DNA of 64,000 nt from Massilioclostridium coli (GCF_900095865.1 NZ_FMIZ01000007.1:1610530-1674529), one strand, 5' to 3'; counted from the stretch's first letter, positions 19,001 through 27,697 are shown. Notes: generated from the sequence alone by a model not told the origin. A program made the numbers and translations.

Positions 19001-20154
19001 TAACCGTTTCACTGCATGGAGAAATGGAACAGCCAATGCTGTGGGACCCCATGACAGGAACAAAACAAGCAGCAACCTTTACAGTGGAAAATGGTATTAC
19101 AAAAGTTCAATTGAGCTTAACTGGAATACAATCTATGTTTATTGTAGATGAAACCCAACCGGTGGTAGAAGAAACAGATAAATCGATATTACAGACAGTC
19201 ATTCAGTATGCGGAAAACGCAAAAACAACGGATGAATATACCAATGCAATCCCATCTGTCAAAGATAGTTTTGACAAGGCTTTGACCGATGCGAAAGCAA
19301 TCAATGATAATGATTCCGCAACCCAGGAACAAATAGACACAGCATGGAGAACATTATTGAATGAAATCCATAAACTAGGATTTCAAGTAGGTGATAAAAC
19401 AAAACTGCAAGCACTGTATGATGAAATGAGCAAAGTAGACCTAGACGATTACAAAGATGCTGTATCCAAAGAGAATTTTGTAAAGGCATTAGAACAGGCA
19501 GCAACAGTGTTGGCAGACCCAAATACAATGCAAAAAGAAATTGACAAAGCATACGACGAACTGGAAACAGCATATAGCCTGTTAGAAAAGGCAGCAGATA
19601 AAAGACAACTAAAAGCATTAATCGAAGCGACAAAAGAATATCAACAAGAAGAATATACAGAAAATACCTGGGGAATCTATGCAGAAGCGAAAGCAAAAGC
19701 AGAAGAAGTCTATAACAATGTAGACGCAACGCAAGAAGAAATCAATGAAGCAGCAGATAACCTGCTAGCAGGAATGCTACAATTGAGATTCAAAGCGGAC
19801 AAGAGCTTATTAGAGGAAGTAGTGGAAGAAGCAAAAGGAATCGATTTAAGCCAATATACAGTAGAAAGCGCAGCAACCTTCCAAGTACTGTTAGCAGAAG
19901 CCCAGGAAATGTTAAACAACAATGACCTAAGTAAAGAAGATGAAGGGGCAATTAATGCAAAAGCAATGGAACTGAAGGCGGCACAAAGCAAACTGGAACC
20001 AATAAGGACAGCAGGAAGTGAAGCGACCCAAACCGTACAAGAAAGCGCAACACCAAAAGCAGATGCAGCGAAAACAGGGGATGTTGTTTCAATCACAGGA
20101 TTAGGACTATTGATATCAGGAATCAGTTTACTCATTTTACGCAAGAAAAAATAG
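16006..20154 (+). CDS. Cell-wall-anchored GH106-like enzyme with two F5/8C and FIVAR domains
   Basis: The 1382-residue product has a signal peptide (1-28), a GH106/alpha-L-rhamnosidase-like catalytic region opening with TRPLWFWNTELDEMT (about 45), two F5/8 type C carbohydrate-binding domains (about 200-330 and 340-475), the rest of the catalytic region (about 495-1045; acidic motifs FYDEPTFW near 548 and MLLEEW near 645), FIVAR-like helical repeats (about 1058-1330) and a C-terminal anchor: AAKTGD, hydrophobic helix, RKKK. The binding domains appear inserted within the catalytic part. I chose ATG at 16006, which begins a proper signal peptide and follows GGGAAGGAG; ATG at 15952 lacks a ribosome site. 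It should cut rhamnose-type sugars from plant glycans at the cell surface. The AAKTGD motif departs from LPXTG. Confidence 0.82.
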   Translation: MKKRVKFMSLLLAGCLCLQCTGMVSFAKSETSGNQLWSAFQTPPDSSKTRPLWFWNTELDEMTPEKVRELVRESYQQSGYNGFGILPNWISQYLSDNYFELYEAALDEGSKYGMHFSLYDENGFPSYNAGGLLEENYPELTTKRLDKFEQDASNGEKVYLSLPEGKLMGAVAMNMDTMERIDISDQATIVDPPPFSPDTQPLGVSASSTYSVTSGYEASKAVDGELSTRWNAESLSGGGEYLQINFGEEKTFDSVKVYEDKLEELHRTKDYSIQYWDIAENRWKTVATGTKITDQGATHSFEPVTAQLVRLYIRNITQDSASISEFQIFNGNQQLEVPPTPLVPEKAGYSASSVYEIEAGYEADKAFDGDMTTRWNAAARGTAPQWLEISFGEVRNVNKAVLYEDLDRITSFHLQYWNGDSWVDCATGSTIGSAGLTLNFDSVQTTKMRLLMDGLNGMSPTIWEMELYDGNTKIQINEDQQQPESSHLEYTVPDGSWKVMAFMCVKDGNNGMDYLDADSVRAFIDITYEEYYSRFQKYFENGTITSAFYDEPTFWPWPGTTPYGAEGARLWTPEYNKAYEETFNGESPVLNYPALWYDIGEDTDEARNKLQYVRTELFAENYIGQIADWCDDHGIDLMGHMLLEEWVNPVGLHGDLMKVFKDQQIPGVDVIGSYGYTQEAYKIISSSANNWDKGVVMSESFGAMGENMDKNILYKSSMDQYAKGVNMIIPHAIWYDNINHVDAPPELSYRNERYREELPIYNNYMGRLNTMLQDGRHVADIAMLYPIDYLESSFIFNGDANNPSDADYMRVGETLSLTARRDFTYLHPDIIDERCSVDGDTFHLENETNYEDYKVFVIPGTKVISLSNLEKIKDFYDNGGKVIATTQLPYRGIEDSENEQVISIIKEIFQVDPVTGQSLASSTGEYTKNTNAAGGTAYFIQTGFETKLQTVLDDALPTYDVEIDQVPAISGGNLSYIHKVKDNQDIYFIANSSDTAMNITVSLHGEMEQPMLWDPMTGTKQAATFTVENGITKVQLSLTGIQSMFIVDETQPVVEETDKSILQTVIQYAENAKTTDEYTNAIPSVKDSFDKALTDAKAINDNDSATQEQIDTAWRTLLNEIHKLGFQVGDKTKLQALYDEMSKVDLDDYKDAVSKENFVKALEQAATVLADPNTMQKEIDKAYDELETAYSLLEKAADKRQLKALIEATKEYQQEEYTENTWGIYAEAKAKAEEVYNNVDATQEEINEAADNLLAGMLQLRFKADKSLLEEVVEEAKGIDLSQYTVESAATFQVLLAEAQEMLNNNDLSKEDEGAINAKAMELKAAQSKLEPIRTAGSEATQTVQESATPKADAAKTGDVVSITGLGLLISGISLLILRKKK

Positions 20155-20249
20155 CTATAAAATGATTTTATGAAACCATATTTCCAATATTTCTATTGAA
20201 ATGTTTCCATCATCTAATGCACATTTTAAGCAAAAATAAGGTATACAAA

Positions 20250-20281
20250 AACGCACCTGTTTTATCAGGTGCGTTTTTTAC
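20250..20281. terminator. Bidirectional terminator between GH106-like and U32 genes
   Basis: Stem AACGCACCTG/CAGGTGCGTT with a 6-nt loop, T-run on plus and A-run ahead giving a T-run on minus. It serves both converging units. The remaining 305 bp between the genes shows no coding potential. Confidence 0.85.
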
Positions 20282-20459
20282 TGTTTTTATAAAATCTTCT
20301 GATCGCCATACAAGTAGGAAGAAATCGACTTCTAATCATTTTATTAAAAATATAGTCAAAATTAGTGTCCATTAGATGTAGAAAAAATTTTTTATCCATT
20401 GAAATAGGTTATTGCCATGGTAAAAGAAATTTTCTATTGTAAAAAGGAGCCAATTAGAA

Positions 20460-21698
20460 CTACGATTCCGCTTTATTTTTACGGATGATTGTGCCAGTCT
20501 GTAATACTCCCTGATAGGGGATTTTAAATTTCATCATTGCATGGCAGGCGGAATCTACCAATTGGTTTTCTTCATCAAAAATCTGACTGATTACCATCTC
20601 AAAAGGTTTTTTGCCCGGCTCCAATACCTCTACGGTATCCCCAGCCAAAAATTTATTTCTTTGGGTGCAATACGCAAATTCACCATCTGTACGGTCCACA
20701 ATTGCCACAACATCAAAATTTCTCAAATAGCCACCATTTTCATAATACTGTCCATCTTCAGGACGGCCAAGCAAAAATCCTGTGTTATATCTGCGATGGC
20801 TCACTTTGCAAACCTCATCCAACAGCCAAGGTTCCAACTGGAAATGTTCTGGATCCCGCTGATATTGATCCAAGGCAATCCGATAAGCATTGGTAATAAC
20901 TGAAACATAATAAGAGGATTTTGCCCTTCCTTCAATTTTTAAACTGGTAACACCAGCTTGTGCCAACTGGTCAATATATTCAATCAAACAAAGATCTTTG
21001 GCATTTAAAATATAGCTCCCTTTTTCATCCTCAAAAATCGGAAAATACTGGCCTGGGCGTTTTTCTTCTACTAAATGGTATCCCCAACGGCAAGGCTGGG
21101 CGCATTCTCCCCGGTTAGCGTCCCTGTCAACTAGATAATGAGACAACAAACAACGGCCAGAAAAAGACATGCACATGGCGCCATGTACAAAAACCTCAAT
21201 TTCCAAATCAGAAGGTGTTTTTTCTCGAATGGTACGGATATCGTCAATACTTAATTCACGGGCTAAAACAACGCGTTTTGCTCCCATACGATACAGCTCA
21301 TTGGCAGTACGGTAATTAACAATCCCTGTCTGCGTAGACATATGAACTTCAACTTCTGGCGCATACTCTCTTGCCGCCGCAAAAACCCCCATATCCGCAA
21401 TAATAAAAGCATCTACACCAGCATCCCGTGCATTTTGTAAAAACTCTGGTAATTGATCTGCTTCCTCATTGGTTGGAACCGTATTACAAGTTAAATAGAC
21501 ACGCACGCCATGTTCATGGGCATAATCTACTGCTTTTTTTAACATGGGAAAATCAAACTTTGCGGATACCGCACGCATTCCAAATTGGGAACCCCCAAGA
21601 TATACTTCATCCGCACCAAAACGAATTGCTGCAACCAAACGTTCAAAATCCCCTGCTGGAGATAATAATTTTGGAAATGATTGATTTTGATTGTTCAA
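20460..21698 (-). CDS. Peptidase U32 family protein, TrhP/YrrO-like tRNA hydroxylation factor
   Basis: The 412-residue protein starts KLLSPAGDFERL and contains ADEVYLGG, IADMGVF, the U32 signature EVFVHGAMCMSFSGRC with its conserved cysteines, RGECAQPCRW, and LKIEGRAKS. U32 proteins of this subgroup (TrhP) help hydroxylate uridine 34 of certain tRNAs; the family's old protease label is doubtful. The start is TTG at 21698 behind AGGGGGAT; a longer frame to 21776 would run into mltG. It is the last gene of the thyX-to-U32 operon. Confidence 0.87.
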   Translation of the reverse strand: MNNQNQSFPKLLSPAGDFERLVAAIRFGADEVYLGGSQFGMRAVSAKFDFPMLKKAVDYAHEHGVRVYLTCNTVPTNEEADQLPEFLQNARDAGVDAFIIADMGVFAAAREYAPEVEVHMSTQTGIVNYRTANELYRMGAKRVVLARELSIDDIRTIREKTPSDLEIEVFVHGAMCMSFSGRCLLSHYLVDRDANRGECAQPCRWGYHLVEEKRPGQYFPIFEDEKGSYILNAKDLCLIEYIDQLAQAGVTSLKIEGRAKSSYYVSVITNAYRIALDQYQRDPEHFQLEPWLLDEVCKVSHRRYNTGFLLGRPEDGQYYENGGYLRNFDVVAIVDRTDGEFAYCTQRNKFLAGDTVEVLEPGKKPFEMVISQIFDEENQLVDSACHAMMKFKIPYQGVLQTGTIIRKNKAES

Positions 21699-21712
21699 AA
21701 ACGAAATCCCCC

Positions 21713-22969
21713 TTATATTAAACCGGCTCTTTTCAGGTTTTGATTGTGTTCTTCTAATGTTTTTGCATAAAAACATTCTTTTGTTTCAATATTAGCACAG
21801 AAATAATAATAATCTGTAGTTGCAGGATGTAAGACAGCCTGGATGGCATCAATTCCCGGGTTACAAATTGCCCCTGGGGGTAAACCAGGTGTAACGTAGG
21901 TATCATACGCCTCCGCAATAGCATCCGATGTTCCTTCTGATTTTAAATTCCCTGAAATTTCCTTCGCATAACTTTTAGTAGGATCACATTCCAATTTCGG
22001 GTATTGGTCAGAATTATGGATACGGTTCATTAAAACAGATGCTATTTTTGGCATGTCCTCTACACTTCCAGCCTCAGCCTGGACAATAGAAGCCAATGTA
22101 ATCACTTCATCCAAACTAAATTCGGAGGATTTAATCTGTTCATAAAGGTTTGCTTCTTGCATATGTTCATCAAATGCCTGTAAAAACTTACGCGCAACAG
22201 ATTCTGCATCCTCATTTTTAAAGAAATTATAGGTATTTGGAAAAGCATATCCTTCCATCACATGATATTTAGAATCATTCTTTTCCTCTGTGAGCATATC
22301 CTGATAGGCAAAGTCAAACGAATTCTCCTCTAAAGCCCGCAAGAACTGGTCTCCATCACAAACGCCGTTCGTTTCTAATAAACGCACAATTTCATCCAAG
22401 GTAGAACCTTCTGGAAAAGTAATTTTTATCACATTCGGATTTTCTGATGGCACCATATTCAATTCTTCAATAATCGCGTCATAGTCCCATTTTGCGCTAA
22501 AACTATGGACTCCCGCCTGAAATCCAGAACCTTCTCCACGCATTTTTACTACAAAGCGGAATAACCATGGTTGATCAATGATACCTTCCTCTTTTAGTAA
22601 TTTGGAAATTTGCGCAGTAGTAGCACCGGAAGGAATTTCAATATCTGCTGATATCGCCGGTTTACTCAAGGCAAATACATCGTTAAAACCTGTTAAAATA
22701 GTGAATGCAAGCCCAATAGAAATGATAATAATTATTCCAGCTACTAAAAATCCTGTCCACTTTTTCCCTTTTTTCTTCTTTTTTACCGATTTACGGCTTG
22801 GCTGTTCTATTGAGTTTTTTTCTTCCTCTTCTGCTAAAAACTCTTTATCAGAAGTACTGCTAAAAATCACTGTATCATCTTGTATATCTGAAGCAGACAC
22901 TGTCGAAATTTCCTGTTCTTTTACTGGTTCTTCCGTTATTTTTTGTTGATCCTTTTCCTGTTCTGACAT
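21713..22969 (-). CDS. mltG: Endolytic murein transglycosylase MltG
   Basis: The 418-residue protein has an acidic cytoplasmic N-terminus (1-70), a basic stretch and one membrane helix (about 72-95), and an extracellular YceG/MltG domain with the catalytic Glu in SIVQAEAGSVEDMPKIASV (about 290). It cuts nascent glycan strands of peptidoglycan and so ends their growth. ATG at 22969 follows GGAGGG. It is 10 bp after the cyclo-ligase gene and 14 bp ahead of the U32 gene. Confidence 0.93.
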   Translation of the reverse strand: MSEQEKDQQKITEEPVKEQEISTVSASDIQDDTVIFSSTSDKEFLAEEEEKNSIEQPSRKSVKKKKKGKKWTGFLVAGIIIIISIGLAFTILTGFNDVFALSKPAISADIEIPSGATTAQISKLLKEEGIIDQPWLFRFVVKMRGEGSGFQAGVHSFSAKWDYDAIIEELNMVPSENPNVIKITFPEGSTLDEIVRLLETNGVCDGDQFLRALEENSFDFAYQDMLTEEKNDSKYHVMEGYAFPNTYNFFKNEDAESVARKFLQAFDEHMQEANLYEQIKSSEFSLDEVITLASIVQAEAGSVEDMPKIASVLMNRIHNSDQYPKLECDPTKSYAKEISGNLKSEGTSDAIAEAYDTYVTPGLPPGAICNPGIDAIQAVLHPATTDYYYFCANIETKECFYAKTLEEHNQNLKRAGLI

Positions 22970-22979
22970 GGATTCCCTC

Positions 22980-23576
22980 CTATTTATTACTACTTTTTTC
23001 TAGGTGCTTCTTAAATTTTTCTGTTACCAGCCATTGTACTGCCCTATCATATTTTCCATGAGGCAAAGATGGGTGTAAACAGCTGGAATAACAAATTCCA
23101 ACTGTAGTTCCATCATACTGGTTTAAAAACCGGTCATAATATCCTTTTCCATACCCTAAACGGAAGCCGGATAAATCAAAAGACAAACCAGGAACAATAC
23201 AAAACGAATTTGGAAATTGATTTAAAATAAAACAATTTTGTTTTGGCTCTAATACAGAAAATGTTCTAGGTTCTAAATCCTCCATGGATTGTATTTCACA
23301 AAAATCCATCAATCGGGTTCCATCAATACAACGAGGCACAACCACTTGTTTGCCTGTACTCCAAGCATGTGCCATCAACTGATGAGTATCCACCTCTATT
23401 TCAGTGGAAACAAACGTAATCAACATATCCGCCTGTTGGTATTGCTTTAATGAAATGACCTTTTCAAAAATATCATTATCCTTTTTTTGTTTCATCTGTG
23501 GGTCCATGGTCCGCCGGATTTGTTTATATTTTTGGCGGAGCTCCTGTTTTATTGGGCGAATATCCTGTTTTACCAT
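22980..23576 (-). CDS. 5-formyltetrahydrofolate cyclo-ligase
   Basis: The 198-residue protein has the family motifs: basic N-terminal IKQELRQKYKQIRR, the substrate-binding middle FVSTEIEVDT, and the ATP-site loop FRLGYGKGYYDRFL (about 150). It converts 5-formyl-THF to 5,10-methenyl-THF, returning the storage form to the active folate pool. Its ATG overlaps the end of the DJ-1 gene by 7 bp, so translation is coupled. Sharing an operon with thyX and tmk links it to thymidylate synthesis. Confidence 0.93.
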   Translation of the reverse strand: MVKQDIRPIKQELRQKYKQIRRTMDPQMKQKKDNDIFEKVISLKQYQQADMLITFVSTEIEVDTHQLMAHAWSTGKQVVVPRCIDGTRLMDFCEIQSMEDLEPRTFSVLEPKQNCFILNQFPNSFCIVPGLSFDLSGFRLGYGKGYYDRFLNQYDGTTVGICYSSCLHPSLPHGKYDRAVQWLVTEKFKKHLEKSSNK

Positions 23577-24106
23577 TGTACCTGTTGAGCCAGAATTTCG
23601 GCTTTCTCCTTACCCAAAAGCTGTTCTACTAAAGCAAAACTAAATTGTTGAGCGGCTCCAGCCCCACGGGAAGTAATAATCGTACCGTCCACACAGACTG
23701 GTTGATTTTGGTAGTTCGCTCCGATTAAATCCGGTTCAAATCCTGGAAAACAGGTTGCTTTTTTTCCTTGCAACAAACCCTTATGTCCCAAAATACTTGG
23801 AGCTGCACAGATTGCACCAATTATGTGATGGTTTGCTGTACAAACATCAATTGCCTGTTGGACAATCTGGTTTTTCTCTAAATTTAAAGTACCTGGCATA
23901 CCACCTGGCAGTACAATCATTTCAATCTGGTCAAAATTCACTTGATCTGGAGTAATATCCGTATGTACCATAATCCCGTGAGATCCGGTCACAATCTGCC
24001 CCGTCACCCCAACAGAGCATACTTCAACTCCAGCACGGCGGAGATAATCCAATGGAGTTAACGCTTCCACTTCCTCAAAACCTTCTGCTAAAAATAAGTA
24101 TACCAT
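23570..24106 (-). CDS. DJ-1/PfpI family protein
   Basis: The 178-residue protein has the DJ-1 fold landmarks: LAEGFEEVEAL with the conserved Glu (about 9-12), VLPGGMPG (about 70) and the nucleophile elbow IGAICAAPSILG with the reactive Cys (about 100). DJ-1 proteins act on reactive carbonyls (glyoxalase III or deglycase activities are debated). ATG at 24106 follows AGGAGG. It overlaps the downstream cyclo-ligase gene. Confidence 0.92.
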   Translation of the reverse strand: MVYLFLAEGFEEVEALTPLDYLRRAGVEVCSVGVTGQIVTGSHGIMVHTDITPDQVNFDQIEMIVLPGGMPGTLNLEKNQIVQQAIDVCTANHHIIGAICAAPSILGHKGLLQGKKATCFPGFEPDLIGANYQNQPVCVDGTIITSRGAGAAQQFSFALVEQLLGKEKAEILAQQVQW

Positions 24107-24119
24107 GATAAACTCCTCC

Positions 24120-24941
24120 TTAATCTAACATTGTATTCATATAAAACTTTGTCCAATCAATATCACAAGGCTGTAAAATGCGTGCCAAACCATAAAGCCT
24201 TGTATTTCCTGGAAAAGACACTTCTGCCTTTTTTACATCCGCAAACTCACAAATGGCAGACAGGTCATTTTCTAAGCTTTCCTCCTGGGAGGAAATTTCC
24301 TGTACCCACAACTTCCTTTTTTCTTTATAATACACAGCATAAGAGCTGGTTGTTTCAGTTTCAATTTTGGTAACAAATCCGCCCGCAATCTTTACCTGTT
24401 GATAGATTAAAGCAATCATCTCCGGGCTATGTTCCAAATAACTGGAATGGTTACGTTCATATTCTAATTTCATCTGAACAAATTCTTGTTCTGATAAAGG
24501 GGATAAAATAGAAGCTGTGCTTTTTGCTGGGTATTCTTTTTGTCCAATCAGGATTGGTGTTGTAAAATCCTGTTTTTCATAGAAATCTACCAAGCTTTTT
24601 GTCTGGGGAATTAACAGTGAAGCGACTTTTCCTTCTCTTGCCGCAAAATCACAGGCATACTCAATCAAACTGTGCATATACCTACGCCCCTGATATTCTG
24701 GCAAAGTGGAAGCAGCATAAATATAAAAAGCTGGATATCGGTTACCATTGGAAACTAAAGTAATATCAATCATATCCAACATCGAAGAAACGGTTCCATC
24801 CGATTCCCGCATAATTAAAGTTTTGGCAACTTCCCCGCGATGTTCGTAATAAGATTGGATATAGCTATCTGGGTCGCTAAAACATGCCATCCAAATTGCC
24901 TGTAACGCTGGAATATCTTGTTTGGTTGCAAATTCAATCAT
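24120..24941 (-). CDS. GNAT family N-acetyltransferase
   Basis: The 273-residue protein has a GNAT acetyltransferase fold in its first half: IPALQAIWMACF, then AASTLPEYQGRRYMHSLIEYA, where QGRRYM is the acetyl-CoA pyrophosphate loop (Q/RxxGxG/A variant). The second half resembles an Eis-like C-terminal domain. ATG at 24941 follows AGGTGAG and lies 7 bp after the DUF2156 stop codon. The acceptor is unknown. Confidence 0.83.
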   Translation of the reverse strand: MIEFATKQDIPALQAIWMACFSDPDSYIQSYYEHRGEVAKTLIMRESDGTVSSMLDMIDITLVSNGNRYPAFYIYAASTLPEYQGRRYMHSLIEYACDFAAREGKVASLLIPQTKSLVDFYEKQDFTTPILIGQKEYPAKSTASILSPLSEQEFVQMKLEYERNHSSYLEHSPEMIALIYQQVKIAGGFVTKIETETTSSYAVYYKEKRKLWVQEISSQEESLENDLSAICEFADVKKAEVSFPGNTRLYGLARILQPCDIDWTKFYMNTMLD

Positions 24942-24948
24942 TCTGTTC

Positions 24949-25845
24949 TCACCTAACTGCAACTGCATTGCATTTTTCTTCTAATAATGCTGGATAATAA
25001 GAGAGCTTTGCTTTGCGCAATCCTTCCGCACCAGTATCATCTTCACGGTTGATATATTGATAATCTTGACAAGTATTTTTTACAAATTGTTGGTTGATGA
25101 TTGGATAAGCTCCCTGAATCTCAGACATCGCTTTTTCAATGTGGACCACAAAGGTATCAGAATTTAAAGGTTCCCCCATACAATAGGCAACCACTTCTCC
25201 GTCCACACGGATTAATCCACCTTTTAATCCTAGTGCATCAAAGTGCCGAAATGCCTGCGCAACAGCACATTGCTCGCTTAATTTTTCATCATCCATCAAG
25301 CAGTCATTCACAGCACACCAACGTTTGTTCATCTGTCGGCATTCTTCTTTATTTTCCGGTGTAATTGGTTCATATGACCATCTACCCTCATTATTTTCCA
25401 AAAAACGGTTAATATGATTCCGCTTAGAATGAAGTTTTTTTCCAGAAAGAGTAGTTAATTTCTCGGTGAAATAAATATAATCAAAATAATCCCTAGTTTC
25501 GGTAAACTCAAATTTTCCTGGGAATTCCTGTTCTAGCTGTTCCTGTGCCTGTTTGTTGACACTGTGAAGATAAAACGGCTGCCCCAACTGGACTGAATAT
25601 TCTTCCATTGCTTGGATTACCGGCCGTAACTCCCCTTTACCTGGCGGAAATAAAAAGCTGATTTTTCCGTCTACCATTGACCCAACAATTAATCTATCCC
25701 CGACGCGGGCGATTCTGGTTTTATAAATAAATTTCCATAAAAACATGGTGGAAAAACTATACTCACATCCGCGGAAATCCGAATAAGAAAGTAATTCATC
25801 CACCCAAGGTTTGTCCGTTAACTCAATCTCTTTTAATTCCAACAT
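24949..25845 (-). CDS. DUF2156 domain protein (LPG synthase C-terminal-like)
   Basis: The 298-residue protein matches the DUF2156 type of double-GNAT fold related to the catalytic half of phosphatidylglycerol lysyltransferase (MprF): FRGCEYSFSTMFLWKF near the N-terminus, DYIYFTEKLTTLSGKKLHSKRNHINRF in the middle, and IEKAMSEIQGAYPIINQQF near the end. It lacks a membrane domain, so it is a soluble relative. ATG at 25845 follows AAGTAAGGG, 7 bp after the tmk stop codon; an upstream in-frame ATG at 25896 would overlap tmk. Substrate unknown. Confidence 0.82.
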   Translation of the reverse strand: MLELKEIELTDKPWVDELLSYSDFRGCEYSFSTMFLWKFIYKTRIARVGDRLIVGSMVDGKISFLFPPGKGELRPVIQAMEEYSVQLGQPFYLHSVNKQAQEQLEQEFPGKFEFTETRDYFDYIYFTEKLTTLSGKKLHSKRNHINRFLENNEGRWSYEPITPENKEECRQMNKRWCAVNDCLMDDEKLSEQCAVAQAFRHFDALGLKGGLIRVDGEVVAYCMGEPLNSDTFVVHIEKAMSEIQGAYPIINQQFVKNTCQDYQYINREDDTGAEGLRKAKLSYYPALLEEKCNAVAVR

Positions 25846-25852
25846 AATACCC

Positions 25853-26515
25853 TTACTTTCCAATGATTCTTTTGATTTGCTCCGAAATAGTTTCAATTGT
25901 ATAGGGTTGTTGGCTATCGCTACAAGGAATCACCGTCCAACCCAATTTTTCTGCTGCGTACAAAGCCGCTTTCCGGCAGTTTAATAAATAATTCAGATTG
26001 CTTTCATGAATATCTTTTTTCGAGTTATCCCCTTGATAACGGGCGCTCAATAATTTCTGGGATACATCCGGATGCATATCCAAATATAGGATTTGGTCCG
26101 GACGTGGAAGCCCCAATTTATCATATTCATAATCCTGCAACCAATCCAAAAAAGAGTCCCAATCTTTTTCCTGCAATTTTACCATTTGATGGATTGCATT
26201 GGAACTGACATAGCGGTCACACAAAATTAATGTTCCCCTTTGATAATCTTTTCCCCAGTCAGTCAAATAGCTGATATAACGGTCCGACGCATAAAATCCA
26301 GCAGCACCATAGGCATTGATATCCTCTGGATTGTTAGAAATTTCTCCATTCAGGTACATTTTTACTAATTCGGATGACCTACTGTTATAATCAGGAAATG
26401 TAACCTGCCGAACTGGAATTCCTTTGGATTGAAAATACTCTGCTAACAATGCTGTTTGGGTAGCTTTTCCACTACCATCCAAGCCATCGATTACTATTAA
26501 GTGTCGTTCTGGCAT
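25853..26515 (-). CDS. tmk: Thymidylate kinase
   Basis: The 220-residue protein has the P-loop DGLDGSGKATQT (about 9-20), the LID/DRY region CDRYVSSNAIHQM (about 100) and DQILYLDMHPD. It phosphorylates dTMP to dTDP. Its ATG overlaps the DUF896 stop codon by one base, so the two are translationally coupled. ThyX, which makes dTMP, is two genes upstream in the same operon, giving consecutive pathway steps. Confidence 0.94.
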   Translation of the reverse strand: MPERHLIVIDGLDGSGKATQTALLAEYFQSKGIPVRQVTFPDYNSRSSELVKMYLNGEISNNPEDINAYGAAGFYASDRYISYLTDWGKDYQRGTLILCDRYVSSNAIHQMVKLQEKDWDSFLDWLQDYEYDKLGLPRPDQILYLDMHPDVSQKLLSARYQGDNSKKDIHESNLNYLLNCRKAALYAAEKLGWTVIPCSDSQQPYTIETISEQIKRIIGK

Positions 26516-26751
26516 TACTTATCTTGCTCCTCTTTTTGTGCTTGTTTCAATTTTTCTGGAGTAACATCATTTCCCTGTTCGTCCACCACTTTAATTCCCA
26601 TCAACTGTTGTTTAAAACTTGCACGGAACATTTTTAAATATTCCTGGCGCAGTTCATTCCGCTCCACCAGTTCCGCAGGGGTTAAGTCTCGCTCTTTCGC
26701 AGTCCTTGCCAATTCATTAATTCGGTTTAAAATCTCTTGATGCCGTTCCAT
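26515..26751 (-). CDS. DUF896 family small protein (YnzC-like)
   Basis: The 78-residue protein is helical and highly charged (RINELARTAKERDLTPAELVERNELRQEYL), the hallmark of DUF896, a small Firmicutes family including B. subtilis YnzC whose function is not settled. Two bases separate it from the thyX stop codon, and it overlaps tmk by one base, so it is translated as part of the thymidylate operon. Confidence 0.92.
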   Translation of the reverse strand: MERHQEILNRINELARTAKERDLTPAELVERNELRQEYLKMFRASFKQQLMGIKVVDEQGNDVTPEKLKQAQKEEQDK

Positions 26752-26752
26752 A

Positions 26753-27532
26753 TTATTCTTCCCCGCTTTCCTGCTTTAATTGTTCAAAATAGGCCTTTAC
26801 TTCTGCCATTTTTCCACAGGACATTTTTCCTTCTGGACATTTTCCAGTTAAGCAGGATGGTCCTGCATTCCGGAACAATGCTGGGGCAACCTGATAAACC
26901 AACCGCAGCATTTCATTGGCAACCGCACGGATTTCCCATTGAGCACGATTGCAGCAACGATGATGGAAAAAATTCATCAAACTACGAGCATTCATGGTTA
27001 AAATCATTTTGGTATCACAGGCGTTGGGTAGAACAAAACGGGCGTCTTCAATCGCTTTTTTTTCTGCTTTGGAACGAGCCTGTTTTTCTGTGCAGCCTTG
27101 TTCTAAAAATTCCTGGTAATGCTTTTGCGCTAAAAGATCAGCCAAGGCATGATAGTTCTCCATATCCTGTTCCATTGCTTTTATAAAAATCTCTTTTGCC
27201 TTTGGATCAGCCTCAATTTCAGGAGGTGTTACATATTCAAATTGATTTTCTTTTACATAGCGTTGGCTTTGCACACTGTAAGATGCTAAACGGTGACGAG
27301 TAACCTGCGCCAAAAATGCACGAGATACCCCTTCGATTCCAAAGGTAAAGCTGACATGTTCAATAGGGCTCTCATGCCCCATGCTAGATAGCATGTCCAC
27401 AAAATCCCTGGCTTTTTCTTCGGTTAACCCGTCATAAACCTGATCAATCCCAATGGGACTATAACAGAGTTTTGCAGCACAAGCTACCGTTTTTTCTGGG
27501 TTTGGTGTATAAGAAATCAACTGGACCTTCAT
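26753..27532 (-). CDS. thyX: FAD-dependent thymidylate synthase
   Basis: The 259-residue protein carries the ThyX motif [14 protein letters not shown] (about 80-93; RHRxxSxxxxSxRY) and the downstream [12 protein letters not shown] segment. It makes dTMP from dUMP with methylene-THF and FADH2, releasing THF and not DHF, so no DHFR step is needed. ATG at 27532 follows AGGGGG. It is the first gene of a nine-gene operon with tmk and a folate-recycling enzyme. Confidence 0.95.
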   Translation of the reverse strand: MKVQLISYTPNPEKTVACAAKLCYSPIGIDQVYDGLTEEKARDFVDMLSSMGHESPIEHVSFTFGIEGVSRAFLAQVTRHRLASYSVQSQRYVKENQFEYVTPPEIEADPKAKEIFIKAMEQDMENYHALADLLAQKHYQEFLEQGCTEKQARSKAEKKAIEDARFVLPNACDTKMILTMNARSLMNFFHHRCCNRAQWEIRAVANEMLRLVYQVAPALFRNAGPSCLTGKCPEGKMSCGKMAEVKAYFEQLKQESGEE

Positions 27533-27649
27533 GTAAAACGAACCCCCTATATTGTACTATCTCCATTGATTGTGGCACGAAATTGTATAATATGCCAATT
27601 ATTCTTTTATTATAGCAAATTATATCAATAAAATCAAATATACAGAGAT

Positions 27650-27697
27650 AAAAAACAGGCGGTTCCCTCTGGTATAAAACCAGAAGTTTACCGCCTG
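27650..27697 (-). terminator. Terminator after the Cys-rich protein gene
   Basis: Minus-strand stem CAGGCGGT/ACCGCCTG with an inner CTGGT/ACCAG stem, followed by TTTTTTA, 12 bp after the stop codon at 27709. It separates this gene from the thyX operon. Confidence 0.85.

Noticed and set aside
19301-20144. Long minus-strand open frames opposite the FIVAR repeats
   Set aside because: They are Leu/Ser-rich mirror products of GCA/GAA-rich plus-strand codons, without ribosome sites.
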